This document shows positions 35,374 through 43,969 of a stretch of DNA of 64,000 nt, piece by piece. Source of the stretch: Mucilaginibacter terrigena (GTDB taxonomy: Bacteria; Bacteroidota; Bacteroidia; Sphingobacteriales; Sphingobacteriaceae). Below the pieces are notes generated by a model. It made no database searches. It saw only the letters and a list, made by a program, of their open reading frames with translations, and was not told the origin of the DNA. Every line of letters begins with the position of its first letter. Position 1 is the stretch's first letter. The stretch spans positions 186,001 through 250,000 of the forward strand of contig NZ_SEWG01000002.1 of assembly GCF_004168255.1 (NCBI RefSeq). Reading direction: 5' to 3'. A program made the translations under genes and the position numbers.

Positions 35374-38106
35374 CTACTTACTCGCCGTGGTTTTAGATGC
35401 AATATTTATTTTTAATGTTTGCGCGCCAAAATGGCCAAGCATATCTGCCCCCTCAATGTTAATGGTATAAGTTGATGGTTTGTTGCCGGCATAAAAATAC
35501 AGGGTAACTTTGCCGCTGGCATCAGTAACTAAATCAGGGTGCCAATAAAGAGTGGGGCGTAGGTTATTTAAGGCAGGATTATTTAATTTATAACGGGGGG
35601 TGTAAAATTGCACAGCAAGGTTGTACGGAATAGGCCGATACACAATAAGGCCGGGAGTGGGCATAGTATTTAAGCCTGTACCGCCGCGTGTTTCAATAGT
35701 GATAACAGCGTAAAAACCATCATATATGCGTATATTTTTGATCTCCGACGCCGGGATATTATAAAGGAACAACCTAAGGGTTGAAACAAATTGCTCACGA
35801 TATGTTTGGCGCATGCTTTGGCCATCAACCTGTACATCAACTAAAATATTATGGCCGATAAGATATTGTTCCGTTTCCTTGTCGGGGCTATAATAACCTA
35901 CTATATGCAGGCTGTTGAATTTTTCGGCAAGCAGGTCGCGCAGGTTCTTGTTCCCTGCTTCTAACAGTGTTTTTTCGTTAATAACCTTCCGTATCATTGG
36001 TATATACGTTTTCGGGTCGATAGGTTTTTTGCCTTTAATAACAACCTGTTTTAAAAGCCGGCCTTTAACCTCGTCCGGGTTTAGATCTGGTAGCGTTTGC
36101 GGGGGATTGCTATACAATCTGATCATAGCCGGGTCGGTATGCTGAGCATACCAGGGCATCGGCATAACCCCTTCCGACTTAGTTATCGGTGCAGGTTTAA
36201 ATACATCCAGATCGAATTTAGCGCCTAATTCCCTGCCGTTTTTGCCGGTAGCTTTAATATGATAAATTATGCTATCAACCAGCGGCAGATTGCTTAGCTT
36301 AAACCGCCCGTTTGCATCGGTAACGGTATCAATCAATATGATGCTATATTTTTTATTGGTAGTGAAGATGCTAACCTTCGCGTTTTTAAATGGATTGTTA
36401 AATAACCCGGTTACACGGCCTGTTAAAGCGTTATCCGGTTCGGCTAAAAATTTAGGGGTTGCAGGGATTTGTGCAAAAATGGCATTGTCGAAACCTGTCC
36501 ACCCCTGTGTCAGCATCAGGTTATCCAGCGCTACAGCAGTTAGCGGGTCATTTCCTCTAAAATACCACGAAGGTTCTTCTATATTGCCCTTAAGCTCGGA
36601 TGTAAGCAGCAGGCGGCTTTCCATATTTTCCTGTAACGAATCCTGCTTTACCAACGCATCATCTGTTACCGACACAGCAAAACTGCCTTTTACAGGGTTA
36701 GCTGCGGCATCTAATGCGTTTAATGTTACGGATATACTGTCGTTTGCCAGCCAGGTAGCGTGCGCGGGCTCAATATTAAGCACCATACGGTCATGGTGGT
36801 CGATAAATATTTTGCGCTGCGCGAGGGGTTGTGTGCCATCAAGCAACGTAAAGTTTATAATGCCCGATACAAAAATGCTTTTAGCAAAGGCCATGTTATA
36901 AAACCCCTTTTGCAAGTTAAGCGCCGCCCCCAAATACACCCCGCCTGCCGATTGTGCCAACAAAACGTATTGCCTGTTTGCAGCCGCAATGCCGGGCGTA
37001 GCTGTTATATGTATAAAAACAGAATCGGCGTTAGCCAGATTATCCACTTTTAGTATAATGCCTGCCGGCATAACTCCCGGTAATTGCGCAACATGTTTAA
37101 TGCCATTAACCCAATAATTAGCAGTATAGGCCTCACCAGGTTGTGGGAGCAATATAAAGTTACCCATACCTTTCCGGGTGCTTTTAAACTTTCCGGCCTG
37201 GTTGCCTTTACTATCATTAATAATGCCTTGTACATCAACGCCTAACCCATCTTTACCAATTGCCTTAAAGCCAACCCTGTTTGTTAAGCCCGCCACCATA
37301 TTGCCGCTCTCGGGCATAAATTGAAGGTCGATATCCTGCATGGTACCACCGGGGTAAAATGGCAGGCTAAATGTGCTTTTAGTGATCTTATCGGTAATGT
37401 GTAAGGATAATTGCTTTTCCTGCACATTGGCAGGTAGCTTAACCTGGCTGTGAAGCATACCGTCATCGCCTGTTAAATAATTGCTTTTGAACAGTGTGCT
37501 GTTGCCCTCCATCAGCTTTAATTCAACATCTTTATAGCTTACAGGTAAATTATTAATATCGGTTAGTGTTACAGCTAAGTTTAAGTTATTTGTGGATGTA
37601 ATATTGTGCTGCTCGTTTATCAGCCAGTTACCGGCAGTTAAAGGTTTTCCAATGTATAACATTTTGCTAAATAAGGCACCCGGGCCAAAATTCTGCATCC
37701 AGTTAGTATAAGCACGCAACGTGTAACGGCCTTCGCCAAGTTGCTCGTTAAGGGCAATTTGCCCGTACCCTAAACCCATTTTTAACGGTATGGCAAAACG
37801 TTTTACTACAATGCTGCTATCGTTAATAAGTTCTACATATAATTTGGCGCTTAATTTTGAGGGGGTATATAATGCGGCGTTAAATAACCACGCTTTAAAC
37901 CAAATAGTATCGGTAACGGTGTAGTTGGGGCGGTCTAACTTTATATATAATTTTTCTGATGGATATAGGTTGCGATAATCTTCAACAGTACTTATGATCT
38001 TTTTGGTAGCAGATGTTTTATCCTGGCCGCGCGCGTTGCAAAAAAACAGGCATAGCAGTAATATAATAAGGGTATATATTTTAGGATATGATTTTTTAAA
38101 AAGCAT
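35374..38106 (-). CDS. Large MG2-domain (alpha-2-macroglobulin-like) surface protein
   Basis: From ATG at 38106 the product has 910 aa with a signal peptide (TLIILLLCLFFCNARGQ); the frame extends upstream, but that extension has no signal and overlaps the pyrR promoter region. The N-terminal third has MG2-like text (YPSEKLYIKLDRPNYTVTDT, IWFKAWLFNA), the middle has a carboxypeptidase-regulatory domain (GRVTGLFNNPFKNAKVSIFT), and the C-terminal third has a TonB-plug-like strand (QVVIKGKKPID) and the typical end LVTDASGKVTLYFYAGNKPS. Proteins of this layout are common in Bacteroidota envelopes and have no proven function. It is divergent from pyrR. Confidence 0.8.
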   Translation of the reverse strand: MLFKKSYPKIYTLIILLLCLFFCNARGQDKTSATKKIISTVEDYRNLYPSEKLYIKLDRPNYTVTDTIWFKAWLFNAALYTPSKLSAKLYVELINDSSIVVKRFAIPLKMGLGYGQIALNEQLGEGRYTLRAYTNWMQNFGPGALFSKMLYIGKPLTAGNWLINEQHNITSTNNLNLAVTLTDINNLPVSYKDVELKLMEGNSTLFKSNYLTGDDGMLHSQVKLPANVQEKQLSLHITDKITKSTFSLPFYPGGTMQDIDLQFMPESGNMVAGLTNRVGFKAIGKDGLGVDVQGIINDSKGNQAGKFKSTRKGMGNFILLPQPGEAYTANYWVNGIKHVAQLPGVMPAGIILKVDNLANADSVFIHITATPGIAAANRQYVLLAQSAGGVYLGAALNLQKGFYNMAFAKSIFVSGIINFTLLDGTQPLAQRKIFIDHHDRMVLNIEPAHATWLANDSISVTLNALDAAANPVKGSFAVSVTDDALVKQDSLQENMESRLLLTSELKGNIEEPSWYFRGNDPLTAVALDNLMLTQGWTGFDNAIFAQIPATPKFLAEPDNALTGRVTGLFNNPFKNAKVSIFTTNKKYSIILIDTVTDANGRFKLSNLPLVDSIIYHIKATGKNGRELGAKFDLDVFKPAPITKSEGVMPMPWYAQHTDPAMIRLYSNPPQTLPDLNPDEVKGRLLKQVVIKGKKPIDPKTYIPMIRKVINEKTLLEAGNKNLRDLLAEKFNSLHIVGYYSPDKETEQYLIGHNILVDVQVDGQSMRQTYREQFVSTLRLFLYNIPASEIKNIRIYDGFYAVITIETRGGTGLNTMPTPGLIVYRPIPYNLAVQFYTPRYKLNNPALNNLRPTLYWHPDLVTDASGKVTLYFYAGNKPSTYTINIEGADMLGHFGAQTLKINIASKTTASK

Positions 38107-38216
38107 GCAACAGATGCCGTTAAATGGTAGCTTAAATTTAGGCAATTGCGGTTGTAAATTCAAACCCTCAATTACGGGTTTAATATATTTGTTTATCCTA
38201 AACACAAAATAATTTT

Positions 38217-38225
38217 TACCTTTGC
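38217..38225 (+). promoter_or_regulatory. -7 promoter box for pyrR
   Basis: TACCTTTGC is a full match to TAnnTTTGC. It lies 17 bp upstream of ATG 38243 and supports that start over the TTG at 38222. Confidence 0.65.
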
Positions 38226-38242
38226 CCAAATCCACCCATACG

Positions 38243-38788
38243 ATGCAAAACTTAACGCTGCTCGACGGTCAAAAATTCCAAATCACTATTCAGCGTTTAT
38301 GTCGTCAGTTAATTGAAAATCATAACGAGTTTTCAGGCTCAGTTTTAATAGGCATACAGCCACGGGGGATTTACCTGGCCAAGCGCGTAGCCGAAGAACT
38401 AAGAAAGATATTACCGGACAGCAATATAGAACAGGGCGACCTGGACATCACCTTTTATCGCGATGATTTTCGCCGCCAGGGTTCGCCGCTGGTGCCTAAT
38501 CAAACCAAAATAGATTTTATTATAGAGGGCAAAAAAGTAATTATGCTGGATGATGTGCTGTGGACAGGCCGCACCATCCGCGCGGCTATGGATGCTATGC
38601 AGGCATTTGGCCGCCCCGAAAAGATGGAGTTGCTGGCACTGGTTGACAGGCGGTACTCCAGGCACATCCCGGTAGCGGCAGATTATGTAGGTATCGAGGT
38701 GGACTCCATCGCATCGCAAAAAGTGGTAGTGAGCTGGAAGGAAACCGACGGCGAGGACAGGATAGTGCTGGTATCGGAGGCGAAGTGA
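38243..38788 (+). CDS. pyrR: PyrR, uracil phosphoribosyltransferase / pyr regulator
   Basis: The 181-aa product has the PyrR layout: FQITIQRLCRQLIENH, GIQPRGIYLAKRV, and the PRPP-binding loop VIMLDDVLWTGRTIRAAMDA, ending with RHIPVAADYVGIEVDS and VVSWKETDGEDRI. PyrR transfers phosphoribosyl from PRPP to uracil and in some bacteria binds pyr mRNA to control attenuation. pyrB follows in the same direction, 165 bp downstream, separated by a repeat. I found no clear PyrR-binding hairpin in the leader. Confidence 0.95.
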   Translation: MQNLTLLDGQKFQITIQRLCRQLIENHNEFSGSVLIGIQPRGIYLAKRVAEELRKILPDSNIEQGDLDITFYRDDFRRQGSPLVPNQTKIDFIIEGKKVIMLDDVLWTGRTIRAAMDAMQAFGRPEKMELLALVDRRYSRHIPVAADYVGIEVDSIASQKVVVSWKETDGEDRIVLVSEAK

Positions 38789-38833
38789 TTTTAGATTTAC
38801 GATTTTAGAATTACGATAACAAAAAATAAAAAT

Positions 38834-38924
38834 GTCATTGCGAGGAGGGACGACGAAGCAAACTCTTAGCAATGCATGAAAGCTAAGCATGCGAAGAGGT
38901 TGCCACGCTATCGCTCGCAATGAC
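38834..38924. repeat. REP-like/MITE-like palindromic element
   Basis: The 91-bp element is bounded by perfect 11-bp inverted repeats, GTCATTGCGAG (38834-38844) and CTCGCAATGAC (38914-38924). It holds an internal GCATG/CATGC hairpin. It has no ORF and lies between pyrR and pyrB. Confidence 0.75.
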
Positions 38925-38953
38925 ATAGCTTAAATAATTCATAAAAAATAAAC

Positions 38954-39877
38954 ATGGCGCTAAGCACACGGCATTTGTTAGGAATTAAGGACTTGAATAG
39001 GTCGGATATCGAACTGATATTTGAGACCGCCGATAATTTTAAAACGGTGCTTAACAGGCCGATAAAAAAGGTGCCTTCGCTGCGCGATGTAACTATCGCC
39101 AATATCTTCTTCGAAAACTCTACCCGTACCCGTTTATCGTTTGAATTGGCCGAAAAAAGGCTTTCTGCCGATGTGGTGAACTTCGCGGCTTCCTCATCGT
39201 CGGTAAGCAAAGGCGAAACCCTGATAGATACTGTAAATAACATACTGGCCATGAAGGTGGATATGGTAGTTATGCGCCATCCATACGCAGGGGCGGGCAT
39301 CTTCCTTTCCAAGCATGTAAAGGCCCAGATAGTGAACGCCGGCGACGGCGCGCACGAGCACCCTACACAAGCGTTGTTGGATGCTTTTTCTATCCGCGAG
39401 CGTTACGGTGATGTGGCAGGTAAAAAGGTGGTGATAGTAGGGGACATCCTGCACTCGCGGGTGGCCCTGTCGAACATCCTTTGCCTTAAACAACTTGGTG
39501 CCGAAGTAATGGTTTGCGGCCCAACAACGCTTATCCCTAAATATATCGGCTCGCTTGGCGTAAAGGTGGAGCATAACCTGGTAAAAGCCTTAAACTGGTG
39601 CGATGTGGCCAACATGCTGCGTATACAACTGGAGCGCCAGGACATCAAGTACTTCCCCAGCCTGCGCGAATACACCATGATGTATGGCCTGAACAAACAG
39701 ATCCTCGACTCGCTCGACAAAGAGATCACTGTAATGCACCCCGGCCCCATAAACCGTGGCGTGGAAATTACCAGCGACGTAGCCGACAGCAAACAATCCA
39801 TCATCCTGGACCAGGTAGAGAACGGCGTTGCCATACGTATGGCAGTACTGTATTTATTGGCAGGGCAAACACCATAA
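38954..39877 (+). CDS. pyrB: Aspartate carbamoyltransferase catalytic subunit
   Basis: The 307-aa product carries the carbamoyl-phosphate motif FENSTRTRLSFELAEKRL, the SSSVSKGETL loop, the HPTQALLDAFSI motif and, near the end, the MHPGPINRGVEI aspartate-binding stretch. It makes carbamoyl-aspartate in pyrimidine synthesis. No regulatory chain (pyrI) follows. Confidence 0.97.
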   Translation: MALSTRHLLGIKDLNRSDIELIFETADNFKTVLNRPIKKVPSLRDVTIANIFFENSTRTRLSFELAEKRLSADVVNFAASSSSVSKGETLIDTVNNILAMKVDMVVMRHPYAGAGIFLSKHVKAQIVNAGDGAHEHPTQALLDAFSIRERYGDVAGKKVVIVGDILHSRVALSNILCLKQLGAEVMVCGPTTLIPKYIGSLGVKVEHNLVKALNWCDVANMLRIQLERQDIKYFPSLREYTMMYGLNKQILDSLDKEITVMHPGPINRGVEITSDVADSKQSIILDQVENGVAIRMAVLYLLAGQTP

Positions 39878-39907
39878 GTAATTGCCCGTTGCGCAAGATG
39901 TTAATGG

Positions 39908-39964
39908 TGAGCCTGTCAAACCATTGGCGGACTATACCCCACCGCGTACTCTTCGACAAGCTCA
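39908..39964. repeat. Short inverted repeat (TGAGCCTGTCAAA/TTCGACAAGCTCA)
   Basis: The 13-bp arms at 39908-39920 and 39952-39964 are complementary apart from two mismatched positions. The element lies between convergent genes. Confidence 0.55.
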
Positions 39965-39994
39965 GATGGTACCCATGTTAAGTATTATGTATAG

Positions 39995-41086
39995 CTACAC
40001 TTTCAGTTCATCCCAGCCCATAACTACTGTTTGGTTAGCCTGTCCCCAAAAGGTAACGGTTTTACGCCTTGGGTCTACAGAAACCGACCATAAATAACGT
40101 GTGCCCGGTTTTTTCCAGTGTTTAACAAGGTTGCCATTGCTATCATAGGCTACAATACCTATACTGTTCTCGTTATGCTGGTTATCAAATGCCCAGTAAG
40201 TATTGCCCTGATAAAGCAACACCGTACAATATTTACTATCGTTATGCGCATTAGGCCCGGTTGTCCAAGTGCGTTCCATTTCCAGATCACCGGGTATGGC
40301 AGGTGCGGTTTTTACATCTACCTCTTTAACTTCCATTTGCGCAAATTTTCCCGAACTGGCAGCATCGTTCCCCGGGCCGCTAATTCTAAGCTCATCCCAG
40401 GTGCGGGTTACTGTTTTGTCGCTCTGTCCTGTAAAATTAACCCGTTTGTTTTGCAGGTCTACAACCAAATTAGTAATGTGCCGGGCACCTTGTAGTTCCC
40501 AGTCGGTTACAATTTTTCCATCCTTGTTAAATGCTATCAAGGCAAAAGCAGTACGGTTGTCCGGATACTCGTAAACGCGATAAGTATGATCCTCAAAGGC
40601 GAGTACCGGTATGCCAGATTGCCGCGCGGTGGGGTGCGAATCTAACTGCCAAAAGCTAAACAGGCCGGGAGGCACGGCCGGTGCCTCAGAAAACGGAACC
40701 AAATTTATAACCGGCGGGGGATAAAGGCTGTAATATTGATCTATGCTTACGTGCAGGTCTTCTAATTTAACTACCAGTTTTATATTCTCCTGCCCCCAAA
40801 AAGTTACGCTTTTCCCCCCGAGTTCTAAAGTAATGTCCCAGATGTAACGCGGGCCTTGCTTTTCCCATTGTTTTACAATGCTACCGGCGTGATCAGAAGC
40901 TACAACAGCGAACCCCATCCGGTTATCGAGATATTCAAATGTCCAATACAGGTAGCCTCCCCAGACCAGTACGGGGACCTGCTCACGAAAATCGAACGTA
41001 TCAGGACTTGCTGCCCAACCGGGCCGTGTACCTGCGGGTGGGGCAGGGGCTTTTGAAGCGTGTATTAATTCTACAAATGGCTGCAT
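39995..41086 (-). CDS. Protein with three tandem repeats, family not recognised
   Basis: The 363-aa product has no signal peptide and no membrane segment. It consists of three related units of about 115-120 residues. Each has a Y-W/V-F/Y-E/D stretch, a hydrophobic strand ending in A-x-D/N-x-x-G, a K/D-x-W-E/K segment, then G-x-R-Y/H-I/L and K-x-V-T/N-F-x-G-Q, ending W-D-E-L or an equivalent. Compare FWGQENIKLVVKLEDL, FTGQSDKTVTRTWDEL and FWGQANQTVVMGWDEL. Proline-rich linkers join them. The regular beta pattern and aromatic residues suggest a propeller-like or lectin-like fold, which is inference. No partner gene is adjacent. Confidence 0.8.
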   Translation of the reverse strand: MQPFVELIHASKAPAPPAGTRPGWAASPDTFDFREQVPVLVWGGYLYWTFEYLDNRMGFAVVASDHAGSIVKQWEKQGPRYIWDITLELGGKSVTFWGQENIKLVVKLEDLHVSIDQYYSLYPPPVINLVPFSEAPAVPPGLFSFWQLDSHPTARQSGIPVLAFEDHTYRVYEYPDNRTAFALIAFNKDGKIVTDWELQGARHITNLVVDLQNKRVNFTGQSDKTVTRTWDELRISGPGNDAASSGKFAQMEVKEVDVKTAPAIPGDLEMERTWTTGPNAHNDSKYCTVLLYQGNTYWAFDNQHNENSIGIVAYDSNGNLVKHWKKPGTRYLWSVSVDPRRKTVTFWGQANQTVVMGWDELKV

Positions 41087-41294
41087 AATGCGGAGGGTTT
41101 AAATTTAGGGCAAGTTAATGACCATACCGGGCTTAAGATAAGTTATTTTTAGCTTTTTCTACACCCTTTTACACCCTGTACAATATTTTTACCTGCTCCG
41201 GGTGTTTATAAAAAGTCCTCTCCTTTAAAGAAGATTTAGGTGAGGCTATCAATGTTTCTGCTATTTTAGCGGAAACTATGGCCGGCATATAGCA

Positions 41295-43607
41295 ATGAAA
41301 GAATATTTTAAGGTTGACGAGTGGAAGATCATCGAAGAAGGGTTCGATCCGCATTATAATAAGGTTGCCGAAAGTGTTTTTAGCCTGGGCAACGGCCGTA
41401 TGGGGCAGCGCGCCAATTTTGAGGAAGCTTACAGCGGCGAAACCCTGCAGGGCAACTATGTGGCCGGTGTTTATTATCCCGATAAAACACGCGTAGGCTG
41501 GTGGAAAAATGGCTATCCCGAGTATTTTGCCAAAGTTTTAAATGCCACCAACTGGATAGGTGTTGATGTTTGGCTGGGCAACGAGCAGCTCGACCTGGCC
41601 AAATGCGAAGTGCTGAGTTTCCGCCGGGAACTGAATATGAAGGACGGTTACCTGCAACGGAATTTCCGCGCCAAAACTGCCTCGGGTAAAGAGGTGGATG
41701 TGGAAGCTATCCGCTTTTGCAGTATGGTTGATGATGAGGCCGGAGCGATAAAATATACCATCACCCCTTTGAATTTTGAGGGCGAGATATCCTTAACACC
41801 GTTCATCGATGGTGACATTGTAAACAAAGACGCTAACTACGACGAGAAGTTTTGGGATGAAGTAAGCAAAGCGATAGACACTGATAACGGTTACGTACAA
41901 CTGCGCACTAAAAAAACAGGTTTCGAGGTTGCTACCGCGATGAAATTTACAGTTGAGCAAGAGGGTAAGCCCGTAGAAATAATATCAAATCCCATCCAAA
42001 AGGAAAAATATATAGCTGCTGAAGTTAAGCTGCAGGCAAAGCAGGGACAAAGCATTACGCTTACCAAATACGCGGTGAACGTATCTTCGCAAAACTACCC
42101 GGCGGCCGAGTTGGTTACACGCTCGGCAGATGTGCTGGCTATCATCAGCGCTAAAGGCTTCGATACCATGCTTGCCGAACAAGCCGCGGCTTGGGCCAAA
42201 AAGTGGGAGCACAACGATATCATCATAGAGGGCGATGCCGCCGCGCAGCAGGGCATCCGCTTTAATATATTCCAGCTGAACCAAACCTATACCGGCGAGG
42301 ACGACCGCCTAAATATCGGCCCCAAAGGCTTTACCGGCGAAAAGTACGGAGGATCGACCTATTGGGATACCGAGGCATATTGCGTGACTTTTTACCTGGC
42401 AACTGCCGAGCAAAAGGTAGCCCGAAACTTGCTGCTGTACCGTTACAAACAATTAGGTAAGGCAATAGACAATGCCAAATTACTTGGCTTTAAAGATGGC
42501 GCAGCTTTATACCCCATGGTTACTATGGATGGCACCGAATGCCATAACGAATGGGAGATAACCTTCGAGGAGATCCACCGTAATGGGGCTATCGCTTATG
42601 CTATTTTTAACTATGTGCGTTATACCGGCGACGAAGCCTACTTAACCGATTACGGCCTGGAAGTTTTGATCGCCATCTCCCGTTTCTGGGCACAGCGGAT
42701 CACCTGGTCCGACGGGCGACAGCAATATGTGATGCTTGGGGTAACCGGGCCAAACGAGTACGAAAACAACGTTAACAACAACTGGTATACCAGCACCATA
42801 GCAGTTTGGTGCTTAAAATATACCATCGAAGCCATTGGCAAGGTGAAAGAAGCTAATCAGCCGAAATACAATGACTTGGTGGCAAAGATCAGCTTCCGCG
42901 AAGAACAGGAGTGCGAGAAATTCGCGGACATCATCGGCAAAATGTATTTCGCGCATGATGATAAACTGGGCATCTTTTTACAGCAGGATGGCTATTTGGA
43001 TAAAGAACAGATCTTAGTAAAAGATCTGCCCGCTACCGAGCAGCCGCTGGTTAAAAAATGGAGCTGGGACAGGATCCTGCGCTCGGTTTACATTAAGCAG
43101 GCCGATGTATTGCAGGGCCTTTACTTCTTCGAGGATAATTACGACTTGGATACCATCCGAAGGAATTATGATTTTTATGAACCAAGGACGGTGCACGAGT
43201 CGTCGCTTTCCCCCTGCGTACACGCCATATTAGCCGCCAGGCTGGGTGATATTGAGCGGGCTTACCAGTTTTACCTCCGCACCTCAAGATTAGATATAGA
43301 CGATTATAATAACGATACCGAGGATGGCTGCCACATCACCTCGATGGCCGGCACCTGGATGTCTGTTGTAGAAGGTTTTGGCGGCATGCGGGTGAAGGAT
43401 GGTATGTTGTCGTTTAACCCACTGTTGCCGCACCAATGGAAGGCTTTTTCTTTCCAGGTGGGTTTTAGGGGAGCGTTATTGAAGGTAAAGGTAAGCGGGG
43501 ATGGGGTTTTAATTAAAAACCTTTCGGCGGCTGATCATAAGCTAAAAGTTTACGGCAACGAGGTTTTTGTTAAAGCAAATAACCAATTAATAGTAAACGC
43601 GAAATGA
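41295..43607 (+). CDS. Glycoside hydrolase family 65 disaccharide phosphorylase (maltose-phosphorylase-like)
   Basis: The 770-aa product has the GH65 layout: an N-terminal beta-sandwich (SLGNGRMGQRANFEE), a linker, the (alpha/alpha)6 barrel and a small C-terminal beta domain. The general acid is E488 in VTGPNEYENNVNN, at the same place as in known maltose phosphorylases. The barrel also shows YGGSTYWDTEAYC, and the phosphate-binding region VHESSLSPCVH is intact. No signal peptide is present. It splits maltose, or a related alpha-glucoside, with phosphate to give beta-glucose-1-phosphate. The next gene overlaps by 4 bp (ATGA). Confidence 0.93.
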   Translation: MKEYFKVDEWKIIEEGFDPHYNKVAESVFSLGNGRMGQRANFEEAYSGETLQGNYVAGVYYPDKTRVGWWKNGYPEYFAKVLNATNWIGVDVWLGNEQLDLAKCEVLSFRRELNMKDGYLQRNFRAKTASGKEVDVEAIRFCSMVDDEAGAIKYTITPLNFEGEISLTPFIDGDIVNKDANYDEKFWDEVSKAIDTDNGYVQLRTKKTGFEVATAMKFTVEQEGKPVEIISNPIQKEKYIAAEVKLQAKQGQSITLTKYAVNVSSQNYPAAELVTRSADVLAIISAKGFDTMLAEQAAAWAKKWEHNDIIIEGDAAAQQGIRFNIFQLNQTYTGEDDRLNIGPKGFTGEKYGGSTYWDTEAYCVTFYLATAEQKVARNLLLYRYKQLGKAIDNAKLLGFKDGAALYPMVTMDGTECHNEWEITFEEIHRNGAIAYAIFNYVRYTGDEAYLTDYGLEVLIAISRFWAQRITWSDGRQQYVMLGVTGPNEYENNVNNNWYTSTIAVWCLKYTIEAIGKVKEANQPKYNDLVAKISFREEQECEKFADIIGKMYFAHDDKLGIFLQQDGYLDKEQILVKDLPATEQPLVKKWSWDRILRSVYIKQADVLQGLYFFEDNYDLDTIRRNYDFYEPRTVHESSLSPCVHAILAARLGDIERAYQFYLRTSRLDIDDYNNDTEDGCHITSMAGTWMSVVEGFGGMRVKDGMLSFNPLLPHQWKAFSFQVGFRGALLKVKVSGDGVLIKNLSAADHKLKVYGNEVFVKANNQLIVNAK

Positions 43608-43969
43608 GAAGTTTGCATTGGGTAATTATCGGCATCGGTATCATGACTGGGATTTGTTTCCTGCTGAATATTATATTTACCGTGATGTTTTTTGTGGGGT
43701 TGATAATTGTTATTTTGTGTTTAGGTATTGCAGCCGGCACAGGCTATTTAACCCTTAAGTTTTTGCCTCTTCAACAGGGCAGGTATGGTATTCATAAAGC
43801 TTTGTTAATACCCTGGGTAACTGTTTTTATATTGTATGTTGCAGTTGCCATATTGCGGCTTCAGCCGCTTGATTTTCTGTTAACGGTACCGCTTCTGTTT
43901 GTTTTTTCGAGTATTGGCGGGTTCATGGCCCATCGTGCCAAAATCAATAGATTTTATAAATTATCTTAA
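43604..43969 (+). CDS. Small membrane protein in the alpha-glucan cluster
   Basis: The 121-aa product has about four transmembrane helices (residues 5-27, 30-48, 64-85, 90-110). I do not recognise the family. It overlaps the GH65 stop by 4 bp and its own stop directly abuts the GH13 ATG, so it is translated with them. It could be a membrane anchor or transporter accessory, but nothing proves that. Confidence 0.7.
   Translation: MRSLHWVIIGIGIMTGICFLLNIIFTVMFFVGLIIVILCLGIAAGTGYLTLKFLPLQQGRYGIHKALLIPWVTVFILYVAVAILRLQPLDFLLTVPLLFVFSSIGGFMAHRAKINRFYKLS

Noticed and set aside
36269..36901. 210-codon plus-strand ORF
   Set aside because: It is antisense to the MG2-type protein gene, which has signal peptide, domains and codon bias on the other strand.
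38411..38926. 171-codon minus-strand ORF over pyrR
   Set aside because: It is a shadow of pyrR and of the REP-like element.
40118..40495. 125-codon plus-strand ORF
   Set aside because: It is antisense to the three-repeat protein; that strand shows conserved repeat motifs, this one does not.
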